DNA of 64,000 nt from NCBI GenBank assembly GCA_951640165.1, contig OX621237.1, forward strand, positions 4,588,001 through 4,652,000, written 5' to 3'. Source of the DNA: Pseudoips prasinana (Eukaryota; Arthropoda; Insecta; Lepidoptera; Nolidae). A model generated the notes under the pieces. The model was not told the origin of the DNA. It was given only the letters and a program-made list of their open reading frames with translations, and did no database searches. The position numbers were made by a program, and so were the translations under genes. The stretch's first letter is position 1; each line of letters starts with the position of its first letter. Positions 1-10,142 of the stretch are shown one piece after another.

Positions 1-31
1 ATGACATCTCTTTACTGAATGAACTAGGTTG

Positions 32-571
32 ATAGTTGATTTTTGTTTCGATAGATGACGTTGTGCATTTCTTTTGACTCGCGGTGTTAAGATTTGCCCG
101 TGTTTGCTGATTGCATGAGTTACGTAGAGGGTTTTGAAATTGAATGTTCTGAATTGTTTCGAAATAAGGTCTTGGTTGCCTAGAAGTATGTCGTTGTCCA
201 AAATTGGTTATTAAAAAATCTGTTTACTTTGGGCAAATTGAATTATGTAGAAGGTTGGATTTGTTATAATTTAATTTTAAATAATTGATAGTTGATTTTT
301 ATTTCGATACGTGTTGTTGTGCTTGATAGTTGATTTTTATTTCGATAGATGTCGTTGTGCATTGCTTTTGACCCGCGGTGTTAAGATTTGCCCGTGTTTG
401 CTAATTGCATGAGTTACGTAGGGCTTTGAATGTTCCGAATTGTTTCGAAATAAGGTCTTGGTTGGCTAGAAGTATGTCGTTGTCCAAAATTGGTTATGAA
501 AATATTCTGTTTTCTTTGGGCAAATTGAATTATGTACAAGGTTGGATTTGTTATAATTTAATTTTAAATTA
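32..571. repeat. Imperfect tandem duplication, unit about 255-290 bp
   Basis: A segment beginning TTGATAGTTGATTTT at about 32 recurs at about 323 with the same order of sub-blocks and scattered substitutions. A third, very short start of the unit lies at about 288-322. The reading frames inside are not conserved between copies, because small indels shift them, so I do not call a gene. The unit is not recognised and could be a piece of a decayed transposon. Confidence 0.75.
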
Positions 572-784
572 TAATGTCAATCGATCGAAAGTTTGTGCTG
601 TCGATTCGTTTGTAAAGCGAATGTACAGACGATTCGAATTTTATTGAGCCTGTCCGATTGAATGTATTTGAATGTAGTAAATTAAAATTATTTTTCTTTT
701 GTATACCTAAATATAATCTAAAATAATAAGCATTCAGACAACCGATCGAGCATATATTGTGTTTGCCTACTAAATAATTACTCT

Positions 785-1258
785 AATTGGACCAAATCCC
801 GTGTTCATGCCCGCTTGAGTATGTTTCGCCGGACCGTCTCAACTGGGTCGTGTTGAAACCGGTAGTAGATGAACCCACTGAGTTTGTTTCGCTGGGTCTT
901 CTCAGTTGGGGCGCATTGGATCCGGTGGTAGCATTAAAGCGCGACCGTCGTTATTAACACAAGGTCCGTCATAATAATAATACCTTTAATATAGACAGAA
1001 CCATTGACAATATGTAGTAAAAATATTAGACTTAAACTAGATAATTAAACATAATCTCTTGACAATAACTTGATACGAGCTAGCTAAATATCATTTCTGT
1101 AATAAAATAAATTTTATAAATGTTTTCATACAAGATGTACCTAAATATCTATGTTACTAGAAATAATATCTAATGTATACAACTATATTACTACAAACAT
1201 GTTCTGACTATTTACAAGCGCTTTTTTAAAGTCTACGTGAATAAAAACCTTTTTTATT
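785..1258 (+). mobile_element. Non-LTR retrotransposon 3' tail, family T1
   Basis: This is the longest of several copies in the window of one 3'-terminal sequence. It contains a block beginning GGATCCGGTGGTAGCA (about 918) and ends with GTGAATAAAAACC followed by T-rich DNA. AATAAA near the end fits a polyadenylation signal. Related copies lie at 39160-39695 (+), and at 35760-35835, 38048-38330, 44697-44960, 45770-45852 and 57150-57310 (-). Variable 5' ends with a common 3' end are the pattern left by 5'-truncated retrotransposition. No coding part is preserved here, so the clade is not assigned. Confidence 0.65.
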
Positions 1259-1696
1259 TTTTATTAGTTATTTTATTTTAGTCTCTCATAATTTTCTCAG
1301 CACAAATCTATATACCTACCCATGTAAAAGAGGAAACCTGCCGGTAGGTACTTTTTATGACGTATGCATTCACTAAGGAAGGGGTTTTTGGAAATACTAA
1401 CCCTAAGGGGGTAAAACAGAGACTGAACGATTATATGAAAATCCGTCATTTTTTGAAGTTAAAGGCATTGAAACTTCTATTTAGTAGTTCAGCTAAAAAT
1501 AAAAATAAATATTTTAGAATTTTTGGAAATTCCACCCCAAGGGCGTAAAATAGGGGATGTAAGTTGGTATGAAAAGTGTATAATTTTTTAAGTGAAAAGC
1601 ATGAAAATTGGTATTTGGCCTTTCCGTTAAAAATAAAAAATATGTATTTCAGGATTTTAGGATTTTCCGCCCCTAAGGGCGCATAATAGGGGATGT

Positions 1697-2000
1697 ATGT
1701 TGCGTGTGGGTATACCTATAGTGGTTCTGAGGAATTTGAAACCACCTAAACTTTACAACGGCACGAGGCTTCAAGTCAAAACTTTGCATCATGTTATAGA
1801 GTCTACTATTATGCCTGGATCCGCCCAGGGAGAAACAGTGTTCGTGTCACGTATTCCGTTAGTGCCAAATGATCTCCCTTTTCAGTTTAAAATACTGTAG
1901 TTCGTTATAAAAGTGTGTGTCGCGATAACCATCAAGAAATCGCAAAGTCAAACTCTCAAGTTAGCTGGAATTGACTTGAGGAAGGCGGGCAGGTTCACGT
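1697..2000 (+). pseudogene. Helitron Pif1-like helicase, C-terminal fragment (copy 1)
   Basis: The frame opens with GIPIVVLRNLKPPKLYNGTR, the conserved segment of Helitron-encoded Pif1 helicases between the central and last helicase motifs. It is followed by RIPLVPNDLPFQFK. It then runs through a stop (TAG at 1898-1900) into the last motif, degraded here (IKKSQSQTLKLAGIDL). This is the end of the helicase, yet it lies upstream of a second fragment containing the same region. The locus therefore holds two overlapping helicase ends rather than one gene. Confidence 0.8.
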
Positions 2001-2039
2001 GGCGTGCTCACGTGTGAATTCATCCCACAGTCTGATCCA

Positions 2040-3209
2040 TGTAGAGCGAGGACCTACGTCTTTTGCTGAGCGCCGTAAAGTGGATGATATTGAACATCCC
2101 ACATACCAGGCCATTTGCCGAGCTTGGCGAGCACGCCATTTATTAGTTGGAGGTCAGCATTGGGACGACGCTCTAGCGGAAGCATGCGTGAGCGATAGTC
2201 CACATCGCTTGCGACATTTGTTTGCCATCTTATTGACCTTTTGTGCGTTATCGGACGCTAAATAGTTATGGCAAAAGTACCATGACAAGTTTGCTGAAGA
2301 TTTTATGAGACATGTACAACTAAATACTGATGGACAAATTAATGACAGGGTACGTGAAAATTGTCACAACAGGTCCTTATTGGCTATTCAAATGATAGTT
2401 ATAAGTATAGGAGGGAACCCGATCAGTCAGAGGCTGCGAAAATGCACAGGAGTTTTCCAATTTATTGTTAAAAATAGGCGATGGCACATACCCCGTACAA
2501 GAAGATGGAAAAGTTATTTTGATTGGTAATCTCTGATCTTACGTTACATCACAGCAGGAGCTAATTTCTTCTGTGTACGGAGTTACCACAAACATGGGAA
2601 ATCAAGCCGGTTCTTGGCTATATCAGCGAGCTATTTTGACTCCCCACAATGACCAAGCTGCGGCAATTAATTTCAAAATATTGAGTCATGCGTCCGGTAA
2701 TAGTAGAGAATATAGCTCAATAAATACATTTATGGAAGAAGATAACGCCACGCACTACCCGGTAGAATTTTTGGATTCCCTCAGCATACCCGGACTTTCA
2801 GCCCACAAAATAGTTTTAAAAATTGGTGTACCAATAATTCTCCTCAGAAATTTATGTCCTCCCAAACTTTGTAACGGCACTCGGCTCAAAGTCACAAATC
2901 TGCAACATTATCGAAGCTGAAATATTAACAGGTTGCGGCGCCGGTGATATTGTTTTTATTCCAAGGATACCTATAATTCCTAAAAACTTTCCTTTCTCTT
3001 TCAAACGAGTGCAATTCCCAGTCAGTCTCTGTTATGCCATGACGATTAGTAAAGCTCAGGTCCAGACATTATCCGTTGCGGGGGTGGACCTAAGTATTGG
3101 ATGCTTTTCCCATGGTCAACTATTCGTAGCTCTTTCACGCGTAAACAAACCCAATAACGTTTTTGTGTACGCTCCAGATGGTTCCACAGGTAAAATAAAG
3201 AAGCACTAA
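2040..3209 (+). pseudogene. Helitron Pif1-like helicase, internally deleted (copy 2)
   Basis: The segment starts with the pre-helicase region (HWDDALAEACVSDSPHRLR, then LFAILLTFCALSD), is stopped by TAG at 2263-2265, and continues as a degraded linker. From 2573 it picks up the helicase C-terminal half: RAILTPHNDQAAAINFKIL, VPIILLRNLCPPKLCNGTRL, then after a frameshift near 2915, SLCYAMTISKAQVQTLSVAG and FSHGQLFVALSRV. The Walker A/B segment that should lie between the two halves is absent, so an internal deletion removed the ATPase site. It ends about 105 bp before the Helitron 3' hairpin, the usual spacing for these elements. Confidence 0.85.
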
Positions 3210-3318
3210 ATTAAATAAAAAAAATATTTTCGGTATCCTCCCACAGCGCTTTACACTAAAAAATACATTGTTAAGTTCCGACATCCACGCGAACGAAGTC
3301 GCGGGCACAGCTAGTAAT

Positions 3319-3634
3319 ATAATAAAATCGTAGGAAATTCAAAACTGTACATTGAATATGTTTTTTAAAGTATTGTTGGGGCGTCATCTACAATTGATAT
3401 CGAAGCCAAAAATTTAGTTTGTAGATTTTTTGTCCGTTTGTTTATATGTAGGTATGTCCGAGCTAAACTCAAAAAGTACTGCGTGGATTTACTTCAAAAT
3501 TCAAATTACTTTGCATGAAAATTATTAAGAGGTCGGGTCAACATTATAGGCTACATATTACCACGCTATCCTACAGGGGAGGAGCTGTAATAAATTTATA
3601 AAATTTAACGCGGGTAAAACCGTATATTGCATCA
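3319..3634 (+). mobile_element. Short Helitron family H1, both ends eroded
   Basis: It contains the family block AATCGTAGGAAA, a GTCY-rich stretch and the sub-terminal AACGCGGGTAAAACCG. The terminal TC and CTAG are lost. It lies 4 bp after the end of the larger Helitron at 3314, so two Helitrons sit side by side. Better copies are at 5502-5822, 22510-22830, 30797-31112, 36686-37034 and 63605-63921. Confidence 0.8.
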
Positions 3635-3985
3635 CATATATTTCCCTAGTGCGGGCTTTGTCTTTTCAATTTATATAAATCATATTGAAACTTAAATTTA
3701 AGCATATTTTAGACTTAGTACCCCAAGTTATTTCTCAGAACCACAGAACCCACCAGAAGTATAAAAAACTTGCCCCGGGGTTTTACCGCGTTAAACTTAA
3801 TAAATTAAAGCCAATGTGTTGTAGTAATATAACTTATATAGTAAGCTATATTACTATAAAGTTTAATCTAATTGCTTGAGTGAAATTGAATGTGATTGTT
3901 TTATTACCTCAGATCTATTTTGATTATCTAGATGACAAGGGTTTTGTGCGTGCATTAGCCTACATACCAGCCAATCCCAACGTAG

Positions 3986-4126
3986 GTACAGACGCCAGCA
4001 CATCCAGCTACGCCAATCTGTCAGATTTAATTTATAGATTTTGAACTTTATCATAAAAGCATAAGGTTCACTTTCAATTGGGAAAATTTGACAGATTGGG
4101 GTAGCTTGATGTGCTGGCGTCTGTAC
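3986..4126. mobile_element. Inverted-repeat element M1, copy a
   Basis: About 141 bp, starting GTACAGACGCCAGCAC and ending with its inverse. The terminal arms are roughly 40 bp and nearly complementary, and the centre holds ATAGATTTTGAACTTT. Nine copies of M1 are in this window. It is non-coding and would need a transposase from elsewhere. Comparison with the uninterrupted copy near 10590 shows it was inserted into repeat X. Confidence 0.88.
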
Positions 4127-4530
4127 AAACAAATATTTACAAAAAAACTAAAAGTAAAAGAAGACGAAAATATCAAGCCCGGAGTTTCTTTGTGGCTTTC
4201 TTCTCCGGATCGTCCACCCAGGTAGCTAGAGAAAGCCGCAGGATAGCTAGGGTAGATTCCTCAGCGGACGGGAACGCGTTGGCCCCTTACAACGTGATCG
4301 GTTATAGGTACCGTGCAAGTGATCACACCCTCATTTAGAATCTCGTCCTTTTACGGCCGCTGAAGGCCCCCAGTGCTGTGGCCCGAACCCCATAAGGGTG
4401 GCCTCAGGTATTAGTAGCTTAAATTAAGCTACTGGCCGAGAGCCTTCTGAGCTAGCCAACTGCTCGTTGTCTTCAATTTTAATACTAAATTTAAAAATAA
4501 TTACTTAGTAACTTGTTATTTATTTAATGA

Positions 4531-4699
4531 CTAGCTGTGCCCCGCGGTGTTACCCGCGTTAAATTTTATAAACTTTCTTTGCTATAAACCTCACGGAGCC
4601 CGAGACCTTTCCAACGAATGCAAAACCGTGGAAATCGGTTCGTGCGTTCTGGAGTTATAGCGTCAGGAAGGAAAACCCGACTTATTTTTATATAGTAGA
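4531..4699 (-). mobile_element. Short Helitron H5 (169 bp), complete
   Basis: Read on the minus strand it starts TCTACTATATAAAAATAAG and ends ACCGCGGGGCACAGCTAG. The flanks are A and T. The related repeat copies at about 10895 and 14860 lack it and give the empty site, confirming the boundaries. Confidence 0.85.
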
Positions 4700-4884
4700 T
4701 TAAAAAAGAAAATATACCTATATGTGATAAGACAGACCGCACGGGCGGACTAATTACTTTTTTTTTTGTTACTTTTATACTATATTCTACTATGTTTATG
4801 TACTGCATTGTGGGCTTTGCAAGAACAAGTGTATGTTAATACCCAAATGCTGAATAAACTTAATTATTTCAATCAAAATCCGTT

Positions 4885-4975
4885 TGGTAGTTTTTGCGTT
4901 AAAGATTAACAAAACATCCATACACACATACTCACAAACTTTCGCGTTTCTAATATTAGGATACCTAACTTATCC
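4885..4975 (-). mobile_element. 5' end fragment of a Helitron of the H6 type
   Basis: On the minus strand it reads CTAATATTAGAAACGCGAAA followed by TTTGTGAGTATGTGTGTATG. This is the same start as the elements at 29499, 29862, 30180, 30288 and 40914. The 3' end is missing. Confidence 0.6.
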
Positions 4976-4979
4976 CTCT

Positions 4980-5500
4980 TCAAAATATACTCGTAGATTG
5001 AGTAAAACCCTTCAGGGCATTAATCCACAAATTCCATCAGCATCATTCAGTCTGTGACATAACAAAACCTCCACATAAAACCATAGATATAATAATATAT
5101 TTTTAATCAAACCTATAGCCAATTAGCGAGGTTCCGTACAATTGTCGTGGTACAAACTTTGATTGGCCCCACTCTAGCCAGCACAGAGACCAATTATATT
5201 CAATGGAGGCCAATTCAGCGCTACCAAGTTTTATTGTAGTATACAGAACCCGGCGTCACGACCAGGCCAGGGTTCAATAGGCCAATAATTAAAACCGCAC
5301 TGGAGATCGGCTTCTTCGTGAATTTGATTTTTAATTAATTCCCGATTGTTTTAGTTTGGTTTATAATTGAATTGTATTTTGTTTTGAGTTGACTTGATTA
5401 AGGTTCATAGCGGTACGCTGTTTTATTTTGACTTTCAGGACTTGTGAAAAACAAGCTTGTTTTCCTATTAACGCGCTTGTTACTGAGTGCTTTATAAAAT
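4980..5500. other. No gene seen
   Basis: A stretch of AT-rich DNA with no long reading frame and no match to the repeat families recognised elsewhere in the window. A GC-richer part (5150-5320) shows no conserved motif I can name. Confidence 0.5.
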
Positions 5501-5501
5501 A

Positions 5502-5822
5502 CTAGCTGTGCCCCGCGGTATTACCCGCGTAAAATATTGTAAATTATCACAGCTCCTGCCCCGTAAGTGATAGCGTGATAATATGTCGCCTATATGTTGA
5601 CCCGACCTCTTAGTAATATTCATACAAAATTTGAAGTAAATCCATGCAGTACTTTTTGAGTTTAGCCCGGACATACATACAGACAAACAGACACACAGAC
5701 AAAAATTCTAAAAACTTTATTTTTGGCTTCGATATCGACTGCAGATCACGCCCCAAGCACCCTTTTTAAAAAATATTTAAAGTACAGTTTTAACTTTCCT
5801 ACGATTTTATTATATGTATAGA
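5502..5822 (-). mobile_element. Short Helitron H1, complete
   Basis: On the minus strand it begins TCTATACATATAATAAAATC and ends with the hairpin region and GCACAGCTAG. The flanking bases are A and T. It is 321 bp, non-coding and includes a GTCTGTCTGTNTGT tract. Confidence 0.85.
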
Positions 5823-5904
5823 TATAAGTCTAGATTAAGCAAGCTCACATTATCTGTAATGTCTTGGGTTACCGAGTACTAGTTTACTTTGTCTCGTTTG
5901 TCAT

Positions 5905-6362
5905 TCTAAGATAATGAGGTCCTGGGTTCAAATCCAAGGTCGGGCTAGAAAGGAATCGGGGGAGTTTTCTGTTAAGAAAATTTCTCATCAGCCCGAAGTC
6001 TGGGAGTTGGCGGTATTACACCCCATGCCTCGGAGACCACCTAAAACCTTCGGTCCCATACCTGGGGCTGTACCGGCTAAGTCGCCGAACATCAATTTCT
6101 TAAATGGCGTTCAAATAAATAAACGTTAAAAATGATTTAATCAATCGTAATCATATATGGCGTCACATGTGCTCATGGAAACCGATTTAACGATTGATTA
6201 GGTCATTTTAAGCTTTATTTAGATGAACGCCATTTAAGAAATCGATGTTCGGCGACTGAGCCGGTAGAGCCCCTGGCCTCTTTCCGGTCGTATCGCTAAT
6301 CGTCCTATCGGATCACGAGAGTGATGGAATAGAAAGTGCTAGCACAGACACTTGTACAATAT
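5905..6362 (+). mobile_element. tRNA-derived SINE, family B, split by element M2
   Basis: The left part carries a pol III B-box (GGTTCAAATCC) after CAGATAATGAGGTCCTGG-type tRNA-like sequence, then the family body (GGGAGTTGGCGGTATTACAC). The body resumes at 6274 with CTCTTTCCGGTCGTATCGCT. The inverted-repeat element at 6064-6273 sits between the two parts. The intact family layout is seen at 33134-33515 and 52327-52668. Confidence 0.85.
6064..6273. mobile_element. Inverted-repeat element M2, copy a
   Basis: The terminal arms start GGGGCTGTACCGGCTAAGTC and are inverted at the right end. The arms include TTCTTAAATGGCGTTCA, and the middle includes AATCGTTAAATCGG-like sequence. It is non-coding and nested in a SINE. 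Other copies are at 11522-11635 (left half only), 56631-56872 and the variant at 57863-58041. Confidence 0.85.
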
Positions 6363-6738
6363 TGACGGTCACCATAGCCTAGTTGGTAGTGCCCCTGCCT
6401 ACGAAACTGGTGGTCCTGGGTTCGAATCCCGGTAAGTGCAAAATATTTGTGTGATGAGCACGAATATTTGTTTCTGAGTCATGGATGTTTTCTATGTATA
6501 TATGTATTTATCTATCTATATTAAAAAAAAAAAAAAATTTCAAAACATTTATTACATCATTTATAATATTATTAATTAACCACCATCCGCCAAACTGCAC
6601 AGCAGTTTGTTGGCAGAACTGCAGAAGCAGAATATATAAGTATGTATATCGTCGCCTGGTACCCAAAGTACAAGCTTGGCTTAGTTTGGGGCTAGGATGA
6701 TCTGTGTGGCATTGTCCCCAGATATTATTATTATTATT
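6363..6738 (+). mobile_element. tRNA-derived SINE, family C, interrupted
   Basis: The tRNA-like head starts TGACGGTCACCATAGCC and carries the B-box GGTTCGAATCCC. The body runs to ATATGTATTTATCTATC and resumes at about 6636 with AAGTATGTATATCGTCGCC. About 118 bp starting with an A run is inserted between them (6522-6637). The tail is (ATT)n. Uninterrupted copies are at 31745-32010 and 58377-58630. Confidence 0.88.
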
Positions 6739-6945
6739 ATTATATAATATGTCCCGCGCAGACAGCTAGTCTCCTTTGAGACTGGCTGCCGTGGCCGAAA
6801 TGCGGCTAGGAGTACATTATTATTTATATTGTTACTTTAGATAAGTTTGAATTAAGCACAGCTCATGCTATCTGTAGAGTTTGGGTTAACCCACTTATTA
6901 CTGAGTACTTTATATAATACATAAGGCTAGATTAAGCACAGCTCA

Positions 6946-7153
6946 TATTAATGTTTTTAAACTTTGGCGATTTGTACACATTTTTATATTCTGTGGACAC
7001 GGGTCTCAATCGCGATAAATATATAGGTAAATCATTACCTTGGTTACCCGATGTTTCGGCATGGATTGCACCAGCCGTGGTCACGGGTCGACTGGTGTGG
7101 CTCGGCAGCGTCCTCTCCGTGAAGCTCGGGTTTCGGTATCTACCCTCGCATGC
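6946..7153 (+). mobile_element. Inverted-repeat element M4, left part only
   Basis: It matches the left half of the fold-back element at 20885-21110 (shared blocks TGTGGACACGGGTCTCAATC, ATCATTACCTTG and CCGTGGTCACG). The right arm is absent. The junction with an R1-like retrotransposon lies at about 7154-7157. Confidence 0.75.
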
Positions 7154-7156
7154 GAT

Positions 7157-8950
7157 AATGACTACCATAAGCAGATTAGACAGTGGGCAAACAATCCACC
7201 CGCTACCTATATGTCTAGTCTTCCTACAATTAATGAGTTTATGAATACTGTGAAATCGCTACCTGTTAACAAAGCTTCAGGTGAAGATAAAATATCCAAC
7301 AAAATGATAATAGAAGCCACAAAACAATCCGGTGATTCAATACTAAAAGTTTTTAATCGTTGCATATCTGAAGGGACTTTTCCGCGTTCTTGGCGCAGCG
7401 GTTTTATTCGTATTATACCAAAAAATGGCGATAAACTGCCTGAAGACCCTAAGTCATACCGACCAATAACGTTACTGCCTTCCTTAGGCAAGCTTCTAGA
7501 ACGACTTATTGTACCGCGATTGCTGCCGGGAGGACCAAAATTTCACGGAAATCAATTTGGTTTTACTGCGGGTAAATCGACAGTGGACGCAGCTATCTCA
7601 GTGAGGAAAGCTGTAAACTCGTCCGAATGTAAATACGTTTTGGCCATATTCCTAGATATTTCAGGGGCGTTTGATAATACTTGGTGGCCAATTTTGTTAC
7701 AAAAACTTAAGTTACGCGGTTGTTACAGTAATATATATTCGATAATCATATCTTATTTCGTACATGGCTCTGCAACTCTTAAGCTTGGTCACTTCAGAGT
7801 CACTAAATCGTTAACCATGGGTTGCCCCCAGGGCTCAGTGCTCGCGCCGTATCTCTGGAACTTGGGTTTTGATGACTTCTTGACATTACCCTTGCCATCA
7901 CGCTGCTCTCTAACGGCATATGCTGACGATGGCCTCTTACTTATACAGGGTAACTCCAGGAGAGAGTTGGAAAATCTGGCTCAAACTTGCTTAAGTATGA
8001 TAAGTGAATGGGGTAAAAGAAATCGCCTTACATTTGCTCCTCATAAAACCTACCAACTCCTTCTTAAAGGTGAACTAAAATCCCCCCCGGGCGTAAAACT
8101 TAATAATGTTACTGTAAAACGCAAAATATCAACCTGTTATTTGGGTTTAGTTTTAGAAAAGAATTTCTCGTTTATAGAACATATTAAATCAGTTGGGGAA
8201 AGAGCTAAGCGAAACTTTTTTGCACTTACAAGGATATCGACGGCAACCTGGGGCCTCTCTTTTAATACTCTTAAAATCATTTACGGGGCAACCTATCTCG
8301 GGTGTATATGCTACGGCTCGCCTGTGTGGGCTGATAGGGCTACCATCGGAGCTGCTCGCCGTAAATTACTACAAAGCCAGAGGTTGGCGTTGATATTTCT
8401 GTGTAAAGCCTATAGAACAGTGAGCACAGAGGCCGTACCTGTCCTAGCGGGTGTACTACCGGTTGATCTTGAAGTACAAAGACGAGCAGCAATGTATTAT
8501 TCTACGCGCGATAATTTAGAAAATGATTTCTTATCATTACGCGACCGTGCGAAAATAACCAGGCTATTTATGCCAATAGCTGACTTAAATAACGAACTAC
8601 TAAATGAATGGCAATGTAGATGGAAAACGTCAACCAAGGGTCGCCATCTGCACCAGTTCTTTCCGGACGTACGCGAACGGTTAAATAAAACTTGGCTAAT
8701 CATAGACCATTGTGTTGCACAATTTCTTACCGGACACGGCAATTTTAAAAGTAAATTGTATAGTTTCAAATTAGTATCTTCACCAATCTGTCTGTGCTCA
8801 ACATCCAGTAACGAATATGAACAAACTGCTCACCACATCCTGTGGGAGTGTGATCTCTGGCAAAATCAGCGTGATATTATGTTAAACAGCTTGCAACCAA
8901 TATCTGGAGTAGTTTATTATACGGATCTTGACAAACGTAAACAAATCTAA
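7157..8950 (+). CDS. R1-like retrotransposon reverse transcriptase, 5'-truncated copy
   Basis: This frame encodes the reverse transcriptase half of ORF2 of an R1/LOA-type non-LTR retrotransposon. The open frame begins at 7040 (636 residues), but the first 39 or so residues come from an unrelated inverted-repeat element. Counting from that start, the RT core motifs are FLDISGAFDN (204-213), GCPQGS (261-266) and the catalytic YADD (294-297). A C-terminal C-x-C-x(11)-H-x(5)-C knuckle spans 584-604. The endonuclease domain is missing through 5' truncation. Compared with the minus-strand copy it is nearly identical, has a 9-bp in-frame insertion near 7205, and its last residues differ (DKRKQI) because the sequence diverges at about 8930, about 35 residues before the other copy ends. 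It is very unlikely to be active, but it is young. Confidence 0.85.
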   Translation, partial: NDYHKQIRQWANNPPATYMSSLPTINEFMNTVKSLPVNKASGEDKISNKMIIEATKQSGDSILKVFNRCISEGTFPRSWRSGFIRIIPKNGDKLPEDPKSYRPITLLPSLGKLLERLIVPRLLPGGPKFHGNQFGFTAGKSTVDAAISVRKAVNSSECKYVLAIFLDISGAFDNTWWPILLQKLKLRGCYSNIYSIIISYFVHGSATLKLGHFRVTKSLTMGCPQGSVLAPYLWNLGFDDFLTLPLPSRCSLTAYADDGLLLIQGNSRRELENLAQTCLSMISEWGKRNRLTFAPHKTYQLLLKGELKSPPGVKLNNVTVKRKISTCYLGLVLEKNFSFIEHIKSVGERAKRNFFALTRISTATWGLSFNTLKIIYGATYLGCICYGSPVWADRATIGAARRKLLQSQRLALIFLCKAYRTVSTEAVPVLAGVLPVDLEVQRRAAMYYSTRDNLENDFLSLRDRAKITRLFMPIADLNNELLNEWQCRWKTSTKGRHLHQFFPDVRERLNKTWLIIDHCVAQFLTGHGNFKSKLYSFKLVSSPICLCSTSSNEYEQTAHHILWECDLWQNQRDIMLNSLQPISGVVYYTDLDKRKQI

Positions 8951-8984
8951 TATCTCCTCTGTATAATAATAGTTCTGAAAACCA

Positions 8985-9266
8985 AAAAACTTGAGAGGTG
9001 TCAAGGGACACCCGAATGGAACGAAGTTATTTCTTATTATTTATTATGTACAAAAAACCTGTATACACTCAACAAAAATAATCGTCGCGATACCACACTG
9101 TTCAATGCGAAACAGAAATGAAAATATCTGGCTTGCTTTCTATAAGAGAGAGACAGACAGAGAAACATGCGCACGCCGCACAGCTGCAAAGTGTCGTGAC
9201 AACTTTTCGTAAGAATTTTTTCCGTCTAACCCCCTTTCACAACGCGCGATAAGGAACTTCGTTCCA
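8985..9266 (+). mobile_element. Inverted-repeat element M3, copy a
   Basis: It starts ACTTGAGAGGTGTCAAGG with GGAACGAAGTT just inside, and ends CGCGCGATAAGGAACTTCGT then TCCA. The inner arms TGGAACGAAGTT and AACTTCGTTCCA are inverted. A near-identical copy is at 31316-31614 and a diverged inverted one at 41649-41904. It follows the R1-like frame after about 35 bp and may mark where that element was cut short. Confidence 0.8.
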
Positions 9267-9284
9267 CTAAACTCACATATGTTC

Positions 9285-9490
9285 ATCACGTCTACCGTTG
9301 GACAAAAGCCAGTACAAAGAATGGGGAGTTATGCCATAATCGCCACGCCTGGCAGACGGGTTGGCGATCGCAGTTAGATGGTCATAGTTCACAGGAAAAC
9401 GTTGCTGCCCATTCTCTGGTAGATATTCCCTCGGGACGCTTTCCGCGGGATGAGATGGGGTGATGATATTCTTCGTCATCACCACTCATA
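9285..9490. mobile_element. RTE-type LINE fragment
   Basis: It contains TTGGACAAAAGCCAG and a block ATGCCATAATCGCCACGCC followed by GGCAGACGGGTTGGCGATCG. The same blocks recur in inverted order at 50880-51075, next to GTCCAGCAGTGGAC. These sequences accompany the 3' ends of RTE-like LINEs in Lepidoptera. There is no intact reading frame. Confidence 0.55.
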
Positions 9491-10006
9491 TGTTATGCTA
9501 TTTTTATCCTTCGTTACACAAATCGTAAAACTTATATTTCCTTCTATATAACATAAGCACCAACAATACTACAAACCCTCTCTTTCAATCATTCAACATG
9601 AAAATCTATTCCACATGAATATCACATGACAATAATACTCGGAATCCACCATCGTGTATAGGGCACAATAGAGGAATAGAGGAAGGGAAGTATAACAGGA
9701 AAATGATCTTTATTATCATTATCATAAAGTTAACAATACATTTGTAGCGGAAGAAAACATATGAAACGATGTAAAGTATTAAAATTATCGAGTGGAGAGA
9801 AATATATTCTCATAAAAATAGTGTGAATATACAAGGTGTAGCATAAATGGTGGACGTTACTTAAGGTATTAACCCTTAAACAGGCGCTGGACTAGACCAC
9901 ATTAATTTCTGCCTTATCTCTTCGGATTAAGGTCCAAAAACAATTAAAACTAATATAGCTAAGCCTGGTTAAGAGTTTACCTATAAAACTGAACAACATG
10001 TAGTAG
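9491..10006. other. No gene seen
   Basis: AT-rich DNA without a convincing frame. A T-rich/ATT-rich boundary at about 9707 followed by CATTTGTAGCGGAAG could be the end of an old retroelement on the minus strand, but nothing coding remains. Confidence 0.4.
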
Positions 10007-10142
10007 GTACAGACGCCAGCACATCAAGCTACCCCAATCTGTCAAATTTCCCCAATTTAAAGTGAGTGCTTATGGGATAAAGTTGAAAATCTATAAAAGA
10101 AATATGACAGATTGGGGTAGCTGGATATGTAGGCGTCTGTAC
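10007..10142. mobile_element. Inverted-repeat element M1, copy b
   Basis: Both ends are intact (GTACAGACGCCAGCAC and its inverse) with arms including CTACCCCAATCTGTC. It is about 136 bp, non-coding and uninterrupted. Confidence 0.88.

Larger units (their letters stand above)
1350..3314 (+). mobile_element. Decayed Helitron, autonomous type (Pif1 helicase remnants)
   Basis: The left part (1365-1696) holds three degenerate copies of a CCCCTAAGGG/GGGGATGTA block that also fills the non-autonomous Helitron at 33610-34556. The middle and right parts are pieces of a Helitron Rep-helicase protein. The right end carries the short hairpin GCGAACGAAGTCGC followed by GGGCACAGCTAG and then T, as expected of a Helitron 3' end inserted between A and T. 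The 5' end with its TC terminus is missing. Stops, frameshifts and a lost nucleotide-binding segment make it non-functional. Confidence 0.85.
3888..4862 (+). repeat. Interspersed repeat X (probable retroelement 3' region), copy 1
   Basis: It matches 10505-11095 (+) and, for its right part, 14706-15005 (-). It ends GTATGTTAATACCCAA then GCTGAATAAA, which fits a retroelement 3' end with a polyadenylation signal. Two insertions split this copy: an inverted-repeat element at 3986-4126 and a short Helitron at 4531-4699. Both are absent from the other copies, which therefore act as empty sites. The short open frame at 4111-4338 is inside the repeat and is not a host gene. Confidence 0.75.

Noticed and set aside
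6522..6637. Poly(A)-initiated retrogene in a SINE C
   Set aside because: The A run is at the wrong end for an insertion on the plus strand and the 118 bp match no gene; origin left open.
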